From Neurospora crassa OR74A (taxonomy: Eukaryota; Ascomycota; Sordariomycetes; Sordariales; Sordariaceae): a stretch of DNA of 64,000 nucleotides. The notes beneath the pieces are model-generated. The model did not search any database, was not told the origin of the DNA, and saw nothing but the letters and a program-made list of their open reading frames with translations. The stretch lies in contig NC_026501.1 in NCBI RefSeq assembly GCF_000182925.2, forward strand, positions 6,489,917 to 6,553,916, in the 5' to 3' direction. Of this stretch, positions 1 through 11,874 are shown in pieces (the first letter of the stretch is position 1; every line of letters begins with the position of its first letter). Position numbers and translations under genes: made by a program.

Positions 1-1285
1 TATAGCATGGCCTCCTCGGTCGGAGGCAAGTAGATTCCATCTGGCCAGTAGCCTTGGTCCAGGGGCCCGAACTGAAAGACGAACTTGCCGTTCAGGAGCG
101 GGCGCTGGATCCCGTTCACCACTCCCTTTGAGATCGTCCTGAAACCGGTGTAACTTGTGATTTGGTCGTCGCCCATTGTTACGCTGATGTTGTATAGCGT
201 TGGGGAGTCGGGCGACCAAAGCTTGGGATCAGGGACCTGGAATGAGAACTCTTGGTCTGACGAAGCATCGTGGGTGGCGACTTCGGTGCCGTTTTCAAGG
301 ATCGAAACCTTCACCGCAGTCGTGGTCTTGCTGCTGGAGTACACCGTCATGGTCACTAGAACCACCGTCAGTATAAACATTCAATAAATCCCAGGTCGGT
401 TATCTCACCATTCCCTTCCATATCTGCCGATACATCCAGATCCCCAATATAGTTATCCCCTGGGACACTCTCCATCCAAACAGACTGCCAAATCCCTGTG
501 CACGGGGTATAAAAGATATGCGACGGCGTCCTCGTCTGCTTCCCATGCGGCGTGTAGAAGCCCGGCTCATCAGTCGGGTCCCGAACAATAACCTGCAACT
601 CATTCTTCTTCCCAGTCTTCAACGCATTCGTCGCATCAACCGTAAACCGGAAATAACCGCCCACATTGTGTCCCAGCTTTTTGTCGTTCACGTAAACCAC
701 CGCCTCGTAATCGACTGCTTCAAAGTGGATCAACACCCTTCTCCCCGTCTCGTTCATCCATTTTTTTGGGAACTCCAGCGTCCGCTTGAACACCATGCCG
801 GTCACGTTCATCTCTTGGATCCCACTGAATCCGCTCTCGATGCACGAGGGGATCAGCGTCTCTTTCTCTTCTGTCGGCATCCCTCCTCCTCCTTCTCCTC
901 CGTCGTAACCTCCTTCTACTTCTACATCAGGGGCAAGAGTGCTGATATCCACATTCATCCGCGCCGATGACGCAAAGTGAAGGTTCTGGTAACGCCATAT
1001 TCCGTTCAGGCTCTGCCACCACTTGTCGTCTCGCTTCAGCTGCGGGCGTGGGTGCTGCGGCCAGTGGTTAGACGGGTCGGCGCCCACGGAGGCTGTCCAT
1101 TCGGTGGTGAGGAGGGCAGGCTGCGGCGCGTAGGGCTGCGGTGGGCTTTCTCCGCTTCCGTTGGGGCCGCTGGGGATTTTGGGCGGGTTCGCTGCGCCTT
1201 GACGGATAGCGGATGCGTGGGAGAGGGGAGTAAAGAGGGTGAGGAGGGAGAGGGATAGGGAGAGGAGGGAGCGGGGTGCCATCAT
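1..1285 (-). CDS. Secreted glycoside hydrolase family 2 enzyme (N-terminal part)
   Basis: Beta-galactosidase/beta-glucuronidase-type GH2 enzyme; only the N-terminal part is in the window and the catalytic TIM barrel lies beyond base 1. The chosen start is a tandem ATG at 1280-1285, because a clean signal peptide follows (leucine-rich core ending in SHASA); the frame stays open upstream but has no better ATG. A proline-rich linker comes next, then the GH2 sugar-binding jelly roll: WWQSLNGIWRYQ, the VDYEAVVYVNDKKLGHNVGGY block and FFTP-like FYTPHGKQTRTPSH. An intron of 53 nt (356-408, GTGAGA...CTAG) joins ...MEGN to VTMTVYSS in frame, and the frame then stays open to the window edge through the immunoglobulin-like domain. 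Several NxT/S sites suggest glycosylation. The family hydrolyses beta-linked sugars outside the cell; the exact substrate cannot be told from this half. Confidence 0.85.
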
Positions 1286-3701
1286 GGTATTCGTTGCGGT
1301 GAACCCTTCAACGTCGCCGGTCGCCGGGAATGTGAGAGGTTGCGGGAAGAACGAAGCTCTTGAATTCAAATCTCGAGAACTGTGGGAGGTCAAGTAGATG
1401 TATATGTCTGATACCAGCTACACCGATCGGTTTGCAATAGGCCCCGCTACTCTGGAAACAAGATGGGATGGCATATGTTGTTGGTCAACGCCCAGGTACA
1501 TGGCGTACTGGCGAAGCATCAGGCAAGGCGACGGGTTACTCGACTCATGCCGGTCAGATACACAACTTCCCTTCTTTCCAAGATCGTCGGTCAGGGGATC
1601 CATTGACAAGGCTTACCTACATACGAACCATTGGAAGGATAATGAGCCCAGACTTGTGATCTTGAAGATCTGCACCTTTATTTGCCCTATCCAATTGTCG
1701 GGATCAAGTGCAGCCTTCGCTTTTGTGGGGGAAGCAACTGAACAACACCGTATTTCTCGATGGCCAAGCATGACAATGGAACCAAACATTCCATCTCAAC
1801 AAAATGATGATTGATCATGGGGTGTCAGTTCTGGAACTTCCAAGACCACGGCAGTTAGTCAATTAGTCAGTCGAAAGCAGCTCGGCCGAGAAACGGTCAA
1901 CCGCAGACTCGTTTAAGAATGTGATGACACTGCCCAGACAAAAGAAAAGCAAGCGAGTGACTGGACTACCAGAAAAGAGAAAAATACTACGTTGTTGTTC
2001 AACGGTGATACCCAGTTTATGTTGTGCTTCGACGGTGATGCTGTGGTGTTGTGTTGTGGTTGCGTTGCAGGATATAACGTTAACGGCACTCTCTTCGCTC
2101 AACCACTCTTCTTAGCAGCGTCACGAGACACACACAAGATGGTTTCGCCAAGAGGTACGCATGTTACCACTTCTACTCTACTCGTAAGACATTTATCAAA
2201 GGCGCTAGCTAGGAAAATGAGGAGAGAATTCCATTGGATTGGTTAAGTTCCTCTTATGCAGCTAATCCTGCCGTGCATACTAATGCTCCTTTTTCACCAA
2301 AAACTACCACTAAAGAATAAGTAAAAGAGGGAGATGTCCGATATCCATGAAGTCACCGCTGTTTTATGATGCAATGCCGTTACGTTGAACAGCCCTTCGG
2401 TTTAGACACTGGGCAAGAATAAAACAATAGAAGCATGTTTACCTTGCCGAACGGCAAACAACCTAAGTTGAGGTTACATACAGTCCATGCTTACACGCAA
2501 CCTTTTTCCACGTTCAGTCATACATAGGTACATACCTAGACTACGGTGTAATGGACAAAAAATACGTCACCCCTTACCCCCCCCCCTTGGACATGTGGGT
2601 GAGGGTGACACTGACCTGTTTTTTGACTATTAAGTTCACCTACCCTTTTCTTTGTGAACCAGGGAGATTGAATCACTGCTCTACCAAGATATATACCATT
2701 CAGTGGATGCGTGACCAAAATAAGTTTATGCAATCAGACCAGGCGAGAAGGAAAGTCTGCATGCATGCTCTTTCACAACCATGGGGAAGAAGATACCTAA
2801 TATTTGCTTGGCACTTTTGCAGGCCGTTACTACATAGCCCAGTTACCTTATGTACCAACTACGCCCAATTTGAAGACCTCGGGAACCAACTCCGACAGGA
2901 AGGTCCACATAGGAAAAAAAAAAAAAAAAAAAAAAAAAAAAACGAACAATTCCAAACTTCGGACTTATGTACATACATACATCCGGTGTCTCACTTCACC
3001 ACGGCCGGCGCGCTTTGCTACGTTCGGCAAATCAGAGGTAGGTAAGCAATTTGCATGCGCTCCCTTGACTTCTTTTCCCCAGAAAACCAAAAACCCAAAA
3101 GTGAGACATTCCCACATGCTCTAGACTAGGTACTCCGCCTCTCCGCAAATGTGCGTAACGTACTACACTTAGGTACTAAGACTCTCAAACCCGCACGCAG
3201 CATGACGACGAAGAACAGCGGCGGCCGGCGGGGCTTTGAATATCACTGAGCAGTGGTCTCTGTGTGGTTCGGGACACGTGGCCAGGCATTGAAAATCAGT
3301 TGTCTATTGAGGGAGGTTCATGGCACGTAGTGGAGATGGTGTTGTTGTACGGAGACTTAGATGCCGGCAGGTGTCGTTGAAGAATGTTGATCTGCTTTTT
3401 TTTTCTTCTCCCTCTGATCTGTAATCTTAGATGGAAACAGTGATGGGGAGTTAGCTCGGTGAATTGGTTCGATCGTGATGGGATTACCAAAGGACATAGG
3501 AAAAGTGCCTGGCTACGTGTTGCTCAGCACACTTTGTGGTGAACATTACGATCAATGGGAATGTGTTTGGGAGGGAAGAACTAATCACTTTATCTTTCTC
3601 CTTCAAGGCTACCTATTTTAGAAAATGATCCATGTATGCCCTCATACCTGTAGCCAATAAAGGAACCAAGACGGCCCCATCATTGTCCTTGCCTACCCTC
3701 C
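1286..3701. other. Intergenic stretch, no gene seen
   Basis: This holds the promoter side of the GH2 gene and the 3' side of the vWA gene. The open frames are short, overlap on both strands and resemble no family. A run of 29 adenines lies at 2914-2942, and short ACAT repeats follow it. I see no tRNA, no conserved small protein and no repeat ends. Confidence 0.6.
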
Positions 3702-6700
3702 TTACAAACACGCCTTAAGCTTCTCCACGAGCTCCTCAACAGAAGACACCACTCCCTTCTCGGAGCTCTTGGTAAGCTCACTCTTCAACCACTCCCTAGC
3801 CTTATCAGCCAACATCTCCCACTCATCCCGCTCCTCCACCAACTTGGCCTCCAAATACGCCAACACCAAAGCTGTAGCAAGCATGTCCGTGTTCGGCATC
3901 GACACTCCATAGCATTCCTCGACTTTCTCCTCCGTCAACTGGGACTGCCCCAAAATATCGAGCAACTTCTCTGTCCATGACCATGAGCCATCAAAGTGCT
4001 GGAGGCTTACGAGGGCTTCGAGAGGCTCTAGAGGTGTCGCCGTCTCAGGTTCGACTTGGGCGGAGTCTGTTAGGTTGGTTAGCAAACTGGACTCTGGGTA
4101 AATGGTAGAGTAAGGATTTGGTGCAGGGGATGGGGATCAGGGTAGGCTGAAAGCTTACCTGAGCTGTTGGAGACTGGGAAGCCAAAATGATGAGCTTCAG
4201 GAATTCTACGGGAAATGGCTGGGGCGCCGAAGCGTCCACCTCCAAAGCTGTTGGAGGCAGCGTTGCCGAAAGCCGTACCTGGACTATTGGAAGTGGCTCC
4301 GAAGGCTGTAATTGAGCCCATCCTTGCTGCTGTAGTCACATACATGCCGTTAGAATCAGATTTACAGGTAGATGCAAGCAGCTCAGCTTTCAATGGAATA
4401 AAGTGAGAGGATATGTCAGAATCAGGAGCAGAAGAGGATGAAACAAGAGCAGAGTACAAAGGATTTCGTGGAGGAAAAGGAATATGGAGGTGATCAGGAA
4501 GTGATTGACCACAGTAGAGAGCACTTGGTGCAGGACAAGGAGGCATGGACATATCAAAAGAAGGGTGGTCCGCCGGAGTGGAATACAAAGCGGTCGCCGG
4601 TAAACTATAAGAAATGGACTTGCCCTTTATCTGTCCAGGTGGACTTGCCATAGGACGTGAATGATCTGCTAGCGGAGCCGGATTTACACTAAAGAGCGCC
4701 GAGCCAGGAGGCGATGCCGGGGAGTATGAAGGCGATGCCGGGAAATATGAAGGCGATGCCGGGGAGAATGGAGCAGGCATTCTTTGAGTATCAAAGAAGC
4801 ATGTCTCGACCACATTTTCCGTAGGAGACGAAGCTAAACGAGCAGAGAAGCGCCCCATTCTTCGCGACCTGACGACAGGCTTAGACTCAAAACTCTCAGA
4901 AGACTTGTCCGAGGCAGCTTCAGGAACTCGCTGATTCACTTCGTGCTCCGTCCGATCTTTCTCCTCTACCGCGACATAGCTGCACCACTTGCTGCCCACC
5001 TGAAAAGTGACACCGAGCCTGACGGCCTCTCGCTCCACCATATCAGAGAAGCGGCCCTCGTACTTATCCTTGAGCAGCTTCTGGTCGGGGTCACTCGAAT
5101 CCGTCGCGTGGTATATCCAGCCGCGACCCTCTTCGAGTTCCTGTACCGCTTTGCGGGCGGCGAGCTGGTGGATTGTTTGGCCCTTCTCCTCCAGCACGGC
5201 GACTGGGATCTCAAGCTCGAGGGGCCCGTGGGCTGAAGTAGCGCGGAGGATAACTGATTTAGGTGTTTTCTGTGCTGTGCTAGGGGAAAGCAGCAGGTAC
5301 ACGCTAGTCCTGATGAAAGGGTAGAGCGGGGGGATGGTGAAAGGCGCTTGAAGGATTGTTGGTTCGGGGACTGGGGGAACGTGCGAGAACTTTTCTCCCA
5401 GAGATAAGTCCGCGTCGGCATCTGGCATCTCGATGTCGAGATCGACTGAGGCGTCAAAGAGGGAAATCGGCTTGACTGGCTCGTTTGGCTTGTCAGCGCC
5501 ATCTGCGAGACGGATGGCCAAAGCATCGGAGACCTTTTCGACGATTTCAAAATCGTCCATTTCCTCATCGGTGGTCTTCGCTCCGGCGTCAGAGTCCTTG
5601 GCGTACTTGATCTCCAAGGTGTAGTCCTTGATATGAGGAGTCAGACCCGCCTTGAGCATCCTGACTACCTTGGCGTTCATCTTCTCGCTGTCGGTAACGG
5701 ACTGCGCAAACCCATTGCCAGCACGAGCGGCACCTTCGATGAGAGCATGACTAACATCATTGCCAATTCCCAAGGTAAACAAGCGGATTGCGCCCTGGGA
5801 CTCAGACACCTTCTTGTTGATCATGGTGAACAAGTGCTCCTGGTTCCAGATCTCGCCATCAGTGAGCAAGAAGACTTCCAGGTCCATGTCATTGTAGCGC
5901 TTCTCGAACGCAGCTTCGAGTGGTTGATACATCTCGGTGCCTCCCAAATCGGCATCCATCCGACTCACGTAGTCCATTGCTAGCCTGAGGCTCTCATGGT
6001 CATACGACCGAGAGCCATCACTGAACAGAAACTCAAAAGTAGAACCGAATGAGCAAATATTGAACTTGGCGCCCACGGGGATGGACTTTAGGAAAATCCG
6101 AAGAGCAGACTTGAGGCCTTCGATTCTGGCACCACCCATGGAGCCAGAGCGGTCACAGACAAAGACGATCTCGGGGCGTGTTGAGGGTAGATTGAACTTT
6201 GGCACCAGTGTTGCCATCAAAGCCCGCTGATGGGGAATATCAGTGTGTGTCTCAAGCAGAGCAATCGGATTGCCGGTGTTGGTGGCAACTACTTGCAGGA
6301 TGAAATCCTGGGCAAGCTCTGCGGTACCAAGGGCAAGGGTAGCGGAGGCTTTCTGCAATGACATATCAGTGCCGGCAGCTGCTCCAGAGGAGGTGTGACC
6401 GATGGTGACAGAGATGGGATGGGACGGGGACTGGATGCTCTTGATGTTTGAGCCCCCCGGCGTCTCAACATCGACAGTAATCTGGATGCCAGACTTGGCA
6501 ACGGCTTGGGGCGCATCGAGAAGGGTACCAGGGAAATCACCGTAACGAGGAGCAACAGAAGTTGGAATGGTGTAGCGGATCCCATCCACCCCGGCGTCAT
6601 TCTTCAGCTCGCCCAGATAAGTGACCTCCACCTTGAGAGAAGCACCAGCAGGGACGTTGCCGACGGTGGTGGTGAAGACATCACTAGCATTGGGAAGCTG

Positions 6701-7054
6701 TTCCAGCAGTCCGGCGGTTTCGCCCCTGTCGATGGCTTCCTGGTACTGTTTCCGTGCCTCATAACGCTCCTTGACGACTCCACGAATTACACGGTCTTCG
6801 TTGATAGTGCAGACAAAACCAACGACGGAGACGCCATCATACAGCGGGAACGTGTACCTCAGCTCTGGGATGCTCTTCTCGGCAGAGGGGTTGACAAATG
6901 TCTGCGTCAGAGTGGTTCTGCTTGACGAGCCTACAATGTGCGTGGAGACGGAGAGTTCTAGTTGGGGGAGATAATGTCTTTGGATAGTCCAACTATTGAC
7001 GGCTTCAGTGTAGTAAAGACCAGTAACATGGCCATGGCTAGGATGACCGAACAT
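3702..7054 (-). CDS. VIT and von Willebrand factor A domain protein
   Basis: Cytosolic VIT/vWA protein of the fungal family related to inter-alpha-trypsin-inhibitor heavy chains and PARP4. About 1086 residues from two exons (7054-4159 and 4066-3702). VIT domain at roughly residues 10-155; vWA domain at about 294-470 with a complete MIDAS start, DRSGSMGG (301-308), then GGTEM and FLLTDGE. A disordered Ser/Pro-rich stretch follows and contains three heptads like the RNA polymerase II CTD (4710-4772). The C-terminal exon carries the conserved ALVSLQHFDGSWSW block seen after the vWA domain in these proteins. The intron donor is GTAAGC at 4158. The preferred acceptor is at 4067, with TGCTAACC as branch point; a second in-frame acceptor at 4094 would add 9 residues. 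Complete and apparently functional; the biological role is not known to me. Confidence 0.88.
4710..4772 (-). repeat. 21-bp tandem repeat encoding CTD-like heptads
   Basis: Three near-perfect 21-bp units (plus strand, GGCGATGCCGGGGAGTATGA-like) lie in frame inside the vWA gene. They encode FSPASPS, YFPASPS and YSPASPP, very close to the RNA polymerase II CTD consensus YSPTSPS. The unit length is exactly seven codons. Confidence 0.9.
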
Positions 7055-8425
7055 TTCAGGTCTTGTCGAGCCGAACGGCCTGGTGAGATAGAGAGTAGGC
7101 GTTGAGATGATTGTATGGGGTACTTGCTGATTGGGGAAGTCTGAGATGCCGCGTTGTGGAGGAGATCAGCTAGGGAGGGAAGGATGATAGCGGCCAGAAA
7201 AGATGAGGAATTGAAAGAGTCTGACCAGAAGGAAATAGAGATTGAACATCGGTCTCGATCATTATATACCCGTTTTCTTTCACTTCAGACATATTCTGTT
7301 GTATGTGTACAGGTGACAAATGATTGCCATCTTTCCTTCGTCCCATGTATTCTTGGCATATGTTTGCCCAGCTGCAATGCACTTGGCCGGTAACATGTTC
7401 TACCAATCAAACAGTCACTAGCTGCCGCCGGCAGAAAGCGACAGCTGCCAGGCATGGCTTAGACGGGAAATACTCCGCTTTACAATCATGGAGCTAGGCA
7501 GCAATGAACAAAAGGCAGTGTTCTATGGGCTCCCTCCTATGCACTGCCATGAGACTTGGGGTTGGACAGCATCACTACCGTATAAACTCGGTCCGTTAAT
7601 CTTCAGCTTCAACAGGAAGTTAGGCATAGTGAGTCATACATATGCCTGCCGGGGGAAAAAAAAAAATCGTGAGGGAGATGTTGTCGCTTCCTGGAGCACT
7701 GTAAATTTTATCCTTTTGGTGCTCTGTCTTTTCCACCTGTTTTCTTTAAGGGCGCAGGAGGGTCGAAACATTCAGAATCACCATCTTGCATACAAATCCT
7801 GGTGGGCGTGAATACTTAAGGGAAAGTCTCAGGAGCCAGATGATGATAATGGTGATGAGAGGTCAGAGGGCAAGGAGCAGTCAAAATACATGAACGTTTG
7901 TGTTGTAGCCATTCGAAGAGTTTGAATTAAGTTTTTGTACCTAGAATCCCCTCCAGGGGAAAAAAAAAGCAAGAGAGGGTATCATGATCCGTGAGTGTAC
8001 TGGTATTACATGCAGTAAGAACGGAGGAATGTGCTGAGACCCGGTAACGAGAGGGAGAGAGGAAGATGCCTTCTCCTTCTCTTTGGTGCTGTATGTGTGC
8101 TCGTGCTCGCGGGCTCCCTTCTAGTATAGATTCCCTTCCGACATGCGAGGAGATAAAGTGGTCCTGGCCCTAGCCAGATGTAGCGAGAAAGTACCCTTAC
8201 AAACCCATATTCCAACCCAATCCGTTCGCTCGCTTTGAGATCATTCGTTACAGGATTACATATCCCTTCTGTACACATAATGTTGCCGTTCGTTGTTGTG
8301 TTATGCTTGTTGGCGTTTGCCCTGTGGGTTCCTTGTTCCACAAAACCTCAGACCGTGCTAAAACAGCACAGCTATCAGGTCAACCGTCTCATCTCGGACC
8401 CCGAGGTATCGAGACTAGTTGTAAT
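7055..8425. other. Intergenic stretch, no gene seen
   Basis: Promoter side of the vWA gene and 3' side of the PAP2 gene. It contains short poly-A/poly-T tracts and no open frame with family resemblance. Confidence 0.6.
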
Positions 8426-9897
8426 TTAATTGGGCTTGTGCATCCTGAGTACGTGCAAAAACCAGTCCTCGATGGGGAGGAGGTTGAGAAGCACGTGGTT
8501 GAACTTCCAGGCGATTAGGCAAGCGCAAGCTCCGGCCACCGCATCCAGAACAAAGTGGTTGGCAGTTGCGACAATGGCCGTAAGAATGATGGCAGGGTAA
8601 ACCATGCCGGTGAAAATGGCGACAAGTCTCTTCCACCCGAAGCGGCCCTGTCTCCTGAGGGGAACGGTGGCAATCGTGAGGCCGATGAGGAAAGAGTATC
8701 CGAAGTGCAGGGAGGGCATGGCAGCTAAGGACAAGAGTTAGAGCGAGCAGCTTCATTGTAAATTCCGAGTCAAGATCAAAACATACCGTATTGGTTGCAG
8801 AACTTGTTGGTAGTCCAGACACTGCTATCACCATCCTTTCCGTGCACGGTATCCACAAATCCATAGGACTTGGCCTCCTTCGCGTCCTCGCCGTTGTAGG
8901 TGGGGTCGCTGAGGAGTCTGGGCGGCATACAGGGCCAGAAAGTAAATACGATAAAGGCCAAAAGATTGCACATGGCCATGGTACGTCTCCGGCGCTCGTA
9001 CACATCCGGGCCGAAGTGGTTGACGAAGTTGCGCCAGTCGCGGACAAGGGCGCCTCCACCATGGTTCTCGTGGATGCGGGCGCGGGGGCGGGTGGTGGTG
9101 ACGTAGAAGAGAACGATGAGGAAGAGAATGGTGCCGGGAATGTGGATGAAGGAGTAGGTTCGGTTCGTCCACTTGAGGATGGTCGGGTGTCCAAGGAACC
9201 AGCCCTGGACAATGGGCTCGACAAAGATGCGCAGGCGCTGCTCCATATGAATAATTTGAAGGGCATGCTCGCGCGCGGTATCGACTGTGCTGGCCTTAAG
9301 AGTTACAGCTGTGAAGGCTCGTCCAAGTTGGTAGACCTGTCATGGCACCGTTAGCTTTGATCCGTGTGCAGGGGACGTGATGCGACGCTGACATGCGCGA
9401 CAGCACGGGACGTCGGGGTGACATACCCAGTAAATCAGAGCCCAGTACCACACCTCGACAAGGAAGGGGAACTTGCGCAGGACGCGGCTCAGTAATCGGT
9501 CGCGATGAATCTCGGTGTTCGGCGTGACGACCTCCCGTTCCCAGCCCATAAACTTCAAGGTGCGGAACCTCTTTCCGTATGGGAGATCCTTTTCGATCGC
9601 CTGGTTCTCTACCACAGTCGACGACGAACTGGACCGCGATGGGCTCCACGGTCTCCTGCTATCGCTGGTGTACTCATCTTCCTCGACCTTGGCTTTCCTG
9701 CCTCCTTCGAAATTTTGCTCGTCGTTCAAAAGCGATGCGGATGGTAGCGCCTCGGGGTCGGTCTGATCGAGCGGGTGCCAAGAAGCTCTTCGGCTTGAGG
9801 CAGTTGAGCTGGTGTAGGTCGTGTTGCGATTGACGAGGGTACCACCGGCGAGGAGACCCACGACAATGCCGGGCTCCAATATGGCTCCGATCGCCAT
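8426..9897 (-). CDS. PAP2/Aur1-type integral membrane protein
   Basis: Multi-pass membrane protein of the PAP2 superfamily, in the branch that includes inositol-phosphorylceramide synthase Aur1 and relatives. About 439 residues from three exons: 9897-9427, 9336-8787 and 8724-8426. Both introns are GTATGT...AG and restore the frame exactly. The first ~110 residues are Ser-rich and probably cytosolic. Hydrophobic segments follow, with the family block FWPCMPPRLLSDPTYN in exon 2. Exon 3 holds the catalytic signature: PSLH (His near 347) and ANHFVLDAVAG (His near 397, Asp near 401), matching PAP2 motifs C2 and C3. The second intron falls just before the PSLH block. The family acts on phosphorylated lipids in the ER or Golgi membrane; hydrolase versus transferase activity cannot be told from sequence. 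Confidence 0.85.
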
Positions 9898-11734
9898 TGG
9901 CTCGGGTGCGAAACTCGGAGTGGAGAATTAGGTTTATAAGGCTGGACGGTAGGACTGCTTGAACGGCTCAAAAACAGTAAGACGGCTGTCCAAGGCTGTG
10001 AATTCCTTGAGTTCCAATGGGCGCCACCACGATCGCAAAATTCCACAAGGCCAGGAGATGGGCGAAGAAGGAGGGACGTCGCGGTGGTGTTGTTGGCGTA
10101 ATTGACGACGAAGGCGGTACAAGTATAGAAGACCGCTGTGGAGGGTGCAGTGTAGGTACTAATTGCGCTGTGTTGCGAAACCCGGACTGACAACGATGGA
10201 CAAGCAAGGCGACAGCGACAGCCACGAAATAACAACCGGGCAACAGCGAAAAGAAAGGGCAATGAAAGGCGCAAAAAGTAGGCCCAAACGGCAAGATTTG
10301 ACTGGAGATGGGCTGGTTATAAAGGGCGGGCTATTCCACAGTGTCTATCGAATCTTGGCAGCTTGGAAGGTATGGATTCACTGCATCACATACTATGTGA
10401 GACCCAGCGAGTGGTGTCGATTAAGCCACTTACAGCCTTGGCGCTTGCGGTGCCCCATCGGCAGGAGGGAGTGGACGAAAGCGCATGGAGGCGCTGGCTT
10501 CGACCTGAGGCAAAGAGAGAGAGGGTGGAAACAAGGTGGAAAGTGGGAGGTGGGCGCGCGGCCCGAGGACAAGGGGTGAAAAACTGCAGGGTAACAAAAG
10601 GAATTTCTTTTTTTTCTTCTCTAGGGGAAAAGAATGCTCGAGATACGCGGATCTCTGTCCAATTTTGGGAGATTGTAGGGATGGTCCCGTCCGTGACGTG
10701 TGCACGGCAAGGTGGGAGATCAGAAGCGGTTGCTTGCCAAATCCATCCTCAACAGTCCGGTCTTGTCTACCATATACACTAGAGCAGGTACTATCCGGTC
10801 GTCACGTCTGCCGTTACCTGGCTACCCATTGATGATAGAAATATCCTATTGTACGTAGAGAAGTTACGGTGCTCACTGCGGGATTGTATGGTGTACACCG
10901 GCTCACAGATAGGTACCTAAGCCATGAGTGATGACGACGCGGCCGCCCCCCTTCCAATCTTTCCCCGTGTGTTTTACCGATTCGGGGCCCCGGTACACTA
11001 GAGGCGCCAAACTCCGTCGTCTCCACGGTCAAGCGGCGCCCGGACATTAACCTGACCCCGTAGAGGTAGCCATTGCAACTGCAGTGTGGGCATGGTGTCA
11101 CACGACACCTCAACACTTTGTGTGCGCCAAGCAAATCCCCATACAGTACTAATCGTCATGACGCATGGCCACTGGTTGGGTGTCGGTGTTTGCAATCCCG
11201 TGCACAAGGGCTGCCAAGGCACAAAGCCCCCTTCTTTCAATAAAATGCGAGGGTGACCAGTAACACATCGCACCGGTGTTAGAGCTTCGTCGACCTAACA
11301 AACCCCCAACCAACGATAGCTGAATTCTGCGTCTTCCTTGGGACCCCTTACATGTGTGTGTTGACATTCCGTGTCCGGGAGCTTTTCGTTTGCTTGTTGC
11401 CAGAATGCGCACAGTTTTGCGGCACGAGATGTGCAGGAACGTCCTCCGACGGAAGTTGTTTGAACCATTCCTCTCCTTTTAGGGCGGGCAACCCTGCAGA
11501 GACTTTGGGGAGTACATAGAAGGAGGCAACCAAGCCGGCCAATCAGCTGTTGTGATTTCTGCATCTAAGGAGCAATGCCTCACGGTGCCTATGCATGCCC
11601 AGCTTTCAAGCTCAGATGATGATTGACTGAAAGTTACTGTAACAAGGAGACATATCGAATTTTCGATTCGCGAGCGAGCGGACGAGCTTGATAAGGACAA
11701 CCTTGGTACACGACCATCACAACCAGGAACGGAC
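9898..11734. other. Intergenic stretch, no gene seen
   Basis: The first few hundred bases are the upstream region of the PAP2 gene. The remainder up to the MULE shows only short overlapping frames on both strands with no family resemblance. Base composition is ordinary for this genome, unlike the element that follows. Confidence 0.55.
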
Positions 11735-11874
11735 GCTGCTTGGGGGGCTGCGGATGCCAAGAGTCTACTTTTGCCGAAAAAAAGCGAGCCGGATAAATCG
11801 ACTGTGTGCCCAGATATTTCGGCGGTGTGGAACCGGGCTGGCCAATGGCAGACCATGTTAGCGCCCGCCAAATT
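11735..11874 (+). repeat. Left terminal inverted repeat of the MULE
   Basis: This matches the reverse complement of 15019-15159. A core of 60 bp (11788-11847) is identical to 15047-15106. Outside the core, GCCAAGAG and GCTGCTTGG (11735-11743) recur at the same distances in the right copy, so the repeat appears to reach about 11735. The inner 25 bp are partly matched. Confidence 0.85.

Noticed and set aside
2139-2246. ATGGTTTCGCC... at 2139 with a GT donor soon after, like a ribosomal protein first exon
   Set aside because: No downstream exon encodes any recognisable ribosomal protein, and frames on both strands overlap here.
8415-9354. Several long frames on both strands across the PAP2 gene
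   Set aside because: Shadows of the spliced PAP2 gene in other frames; only its three exons carry conserved motifs.
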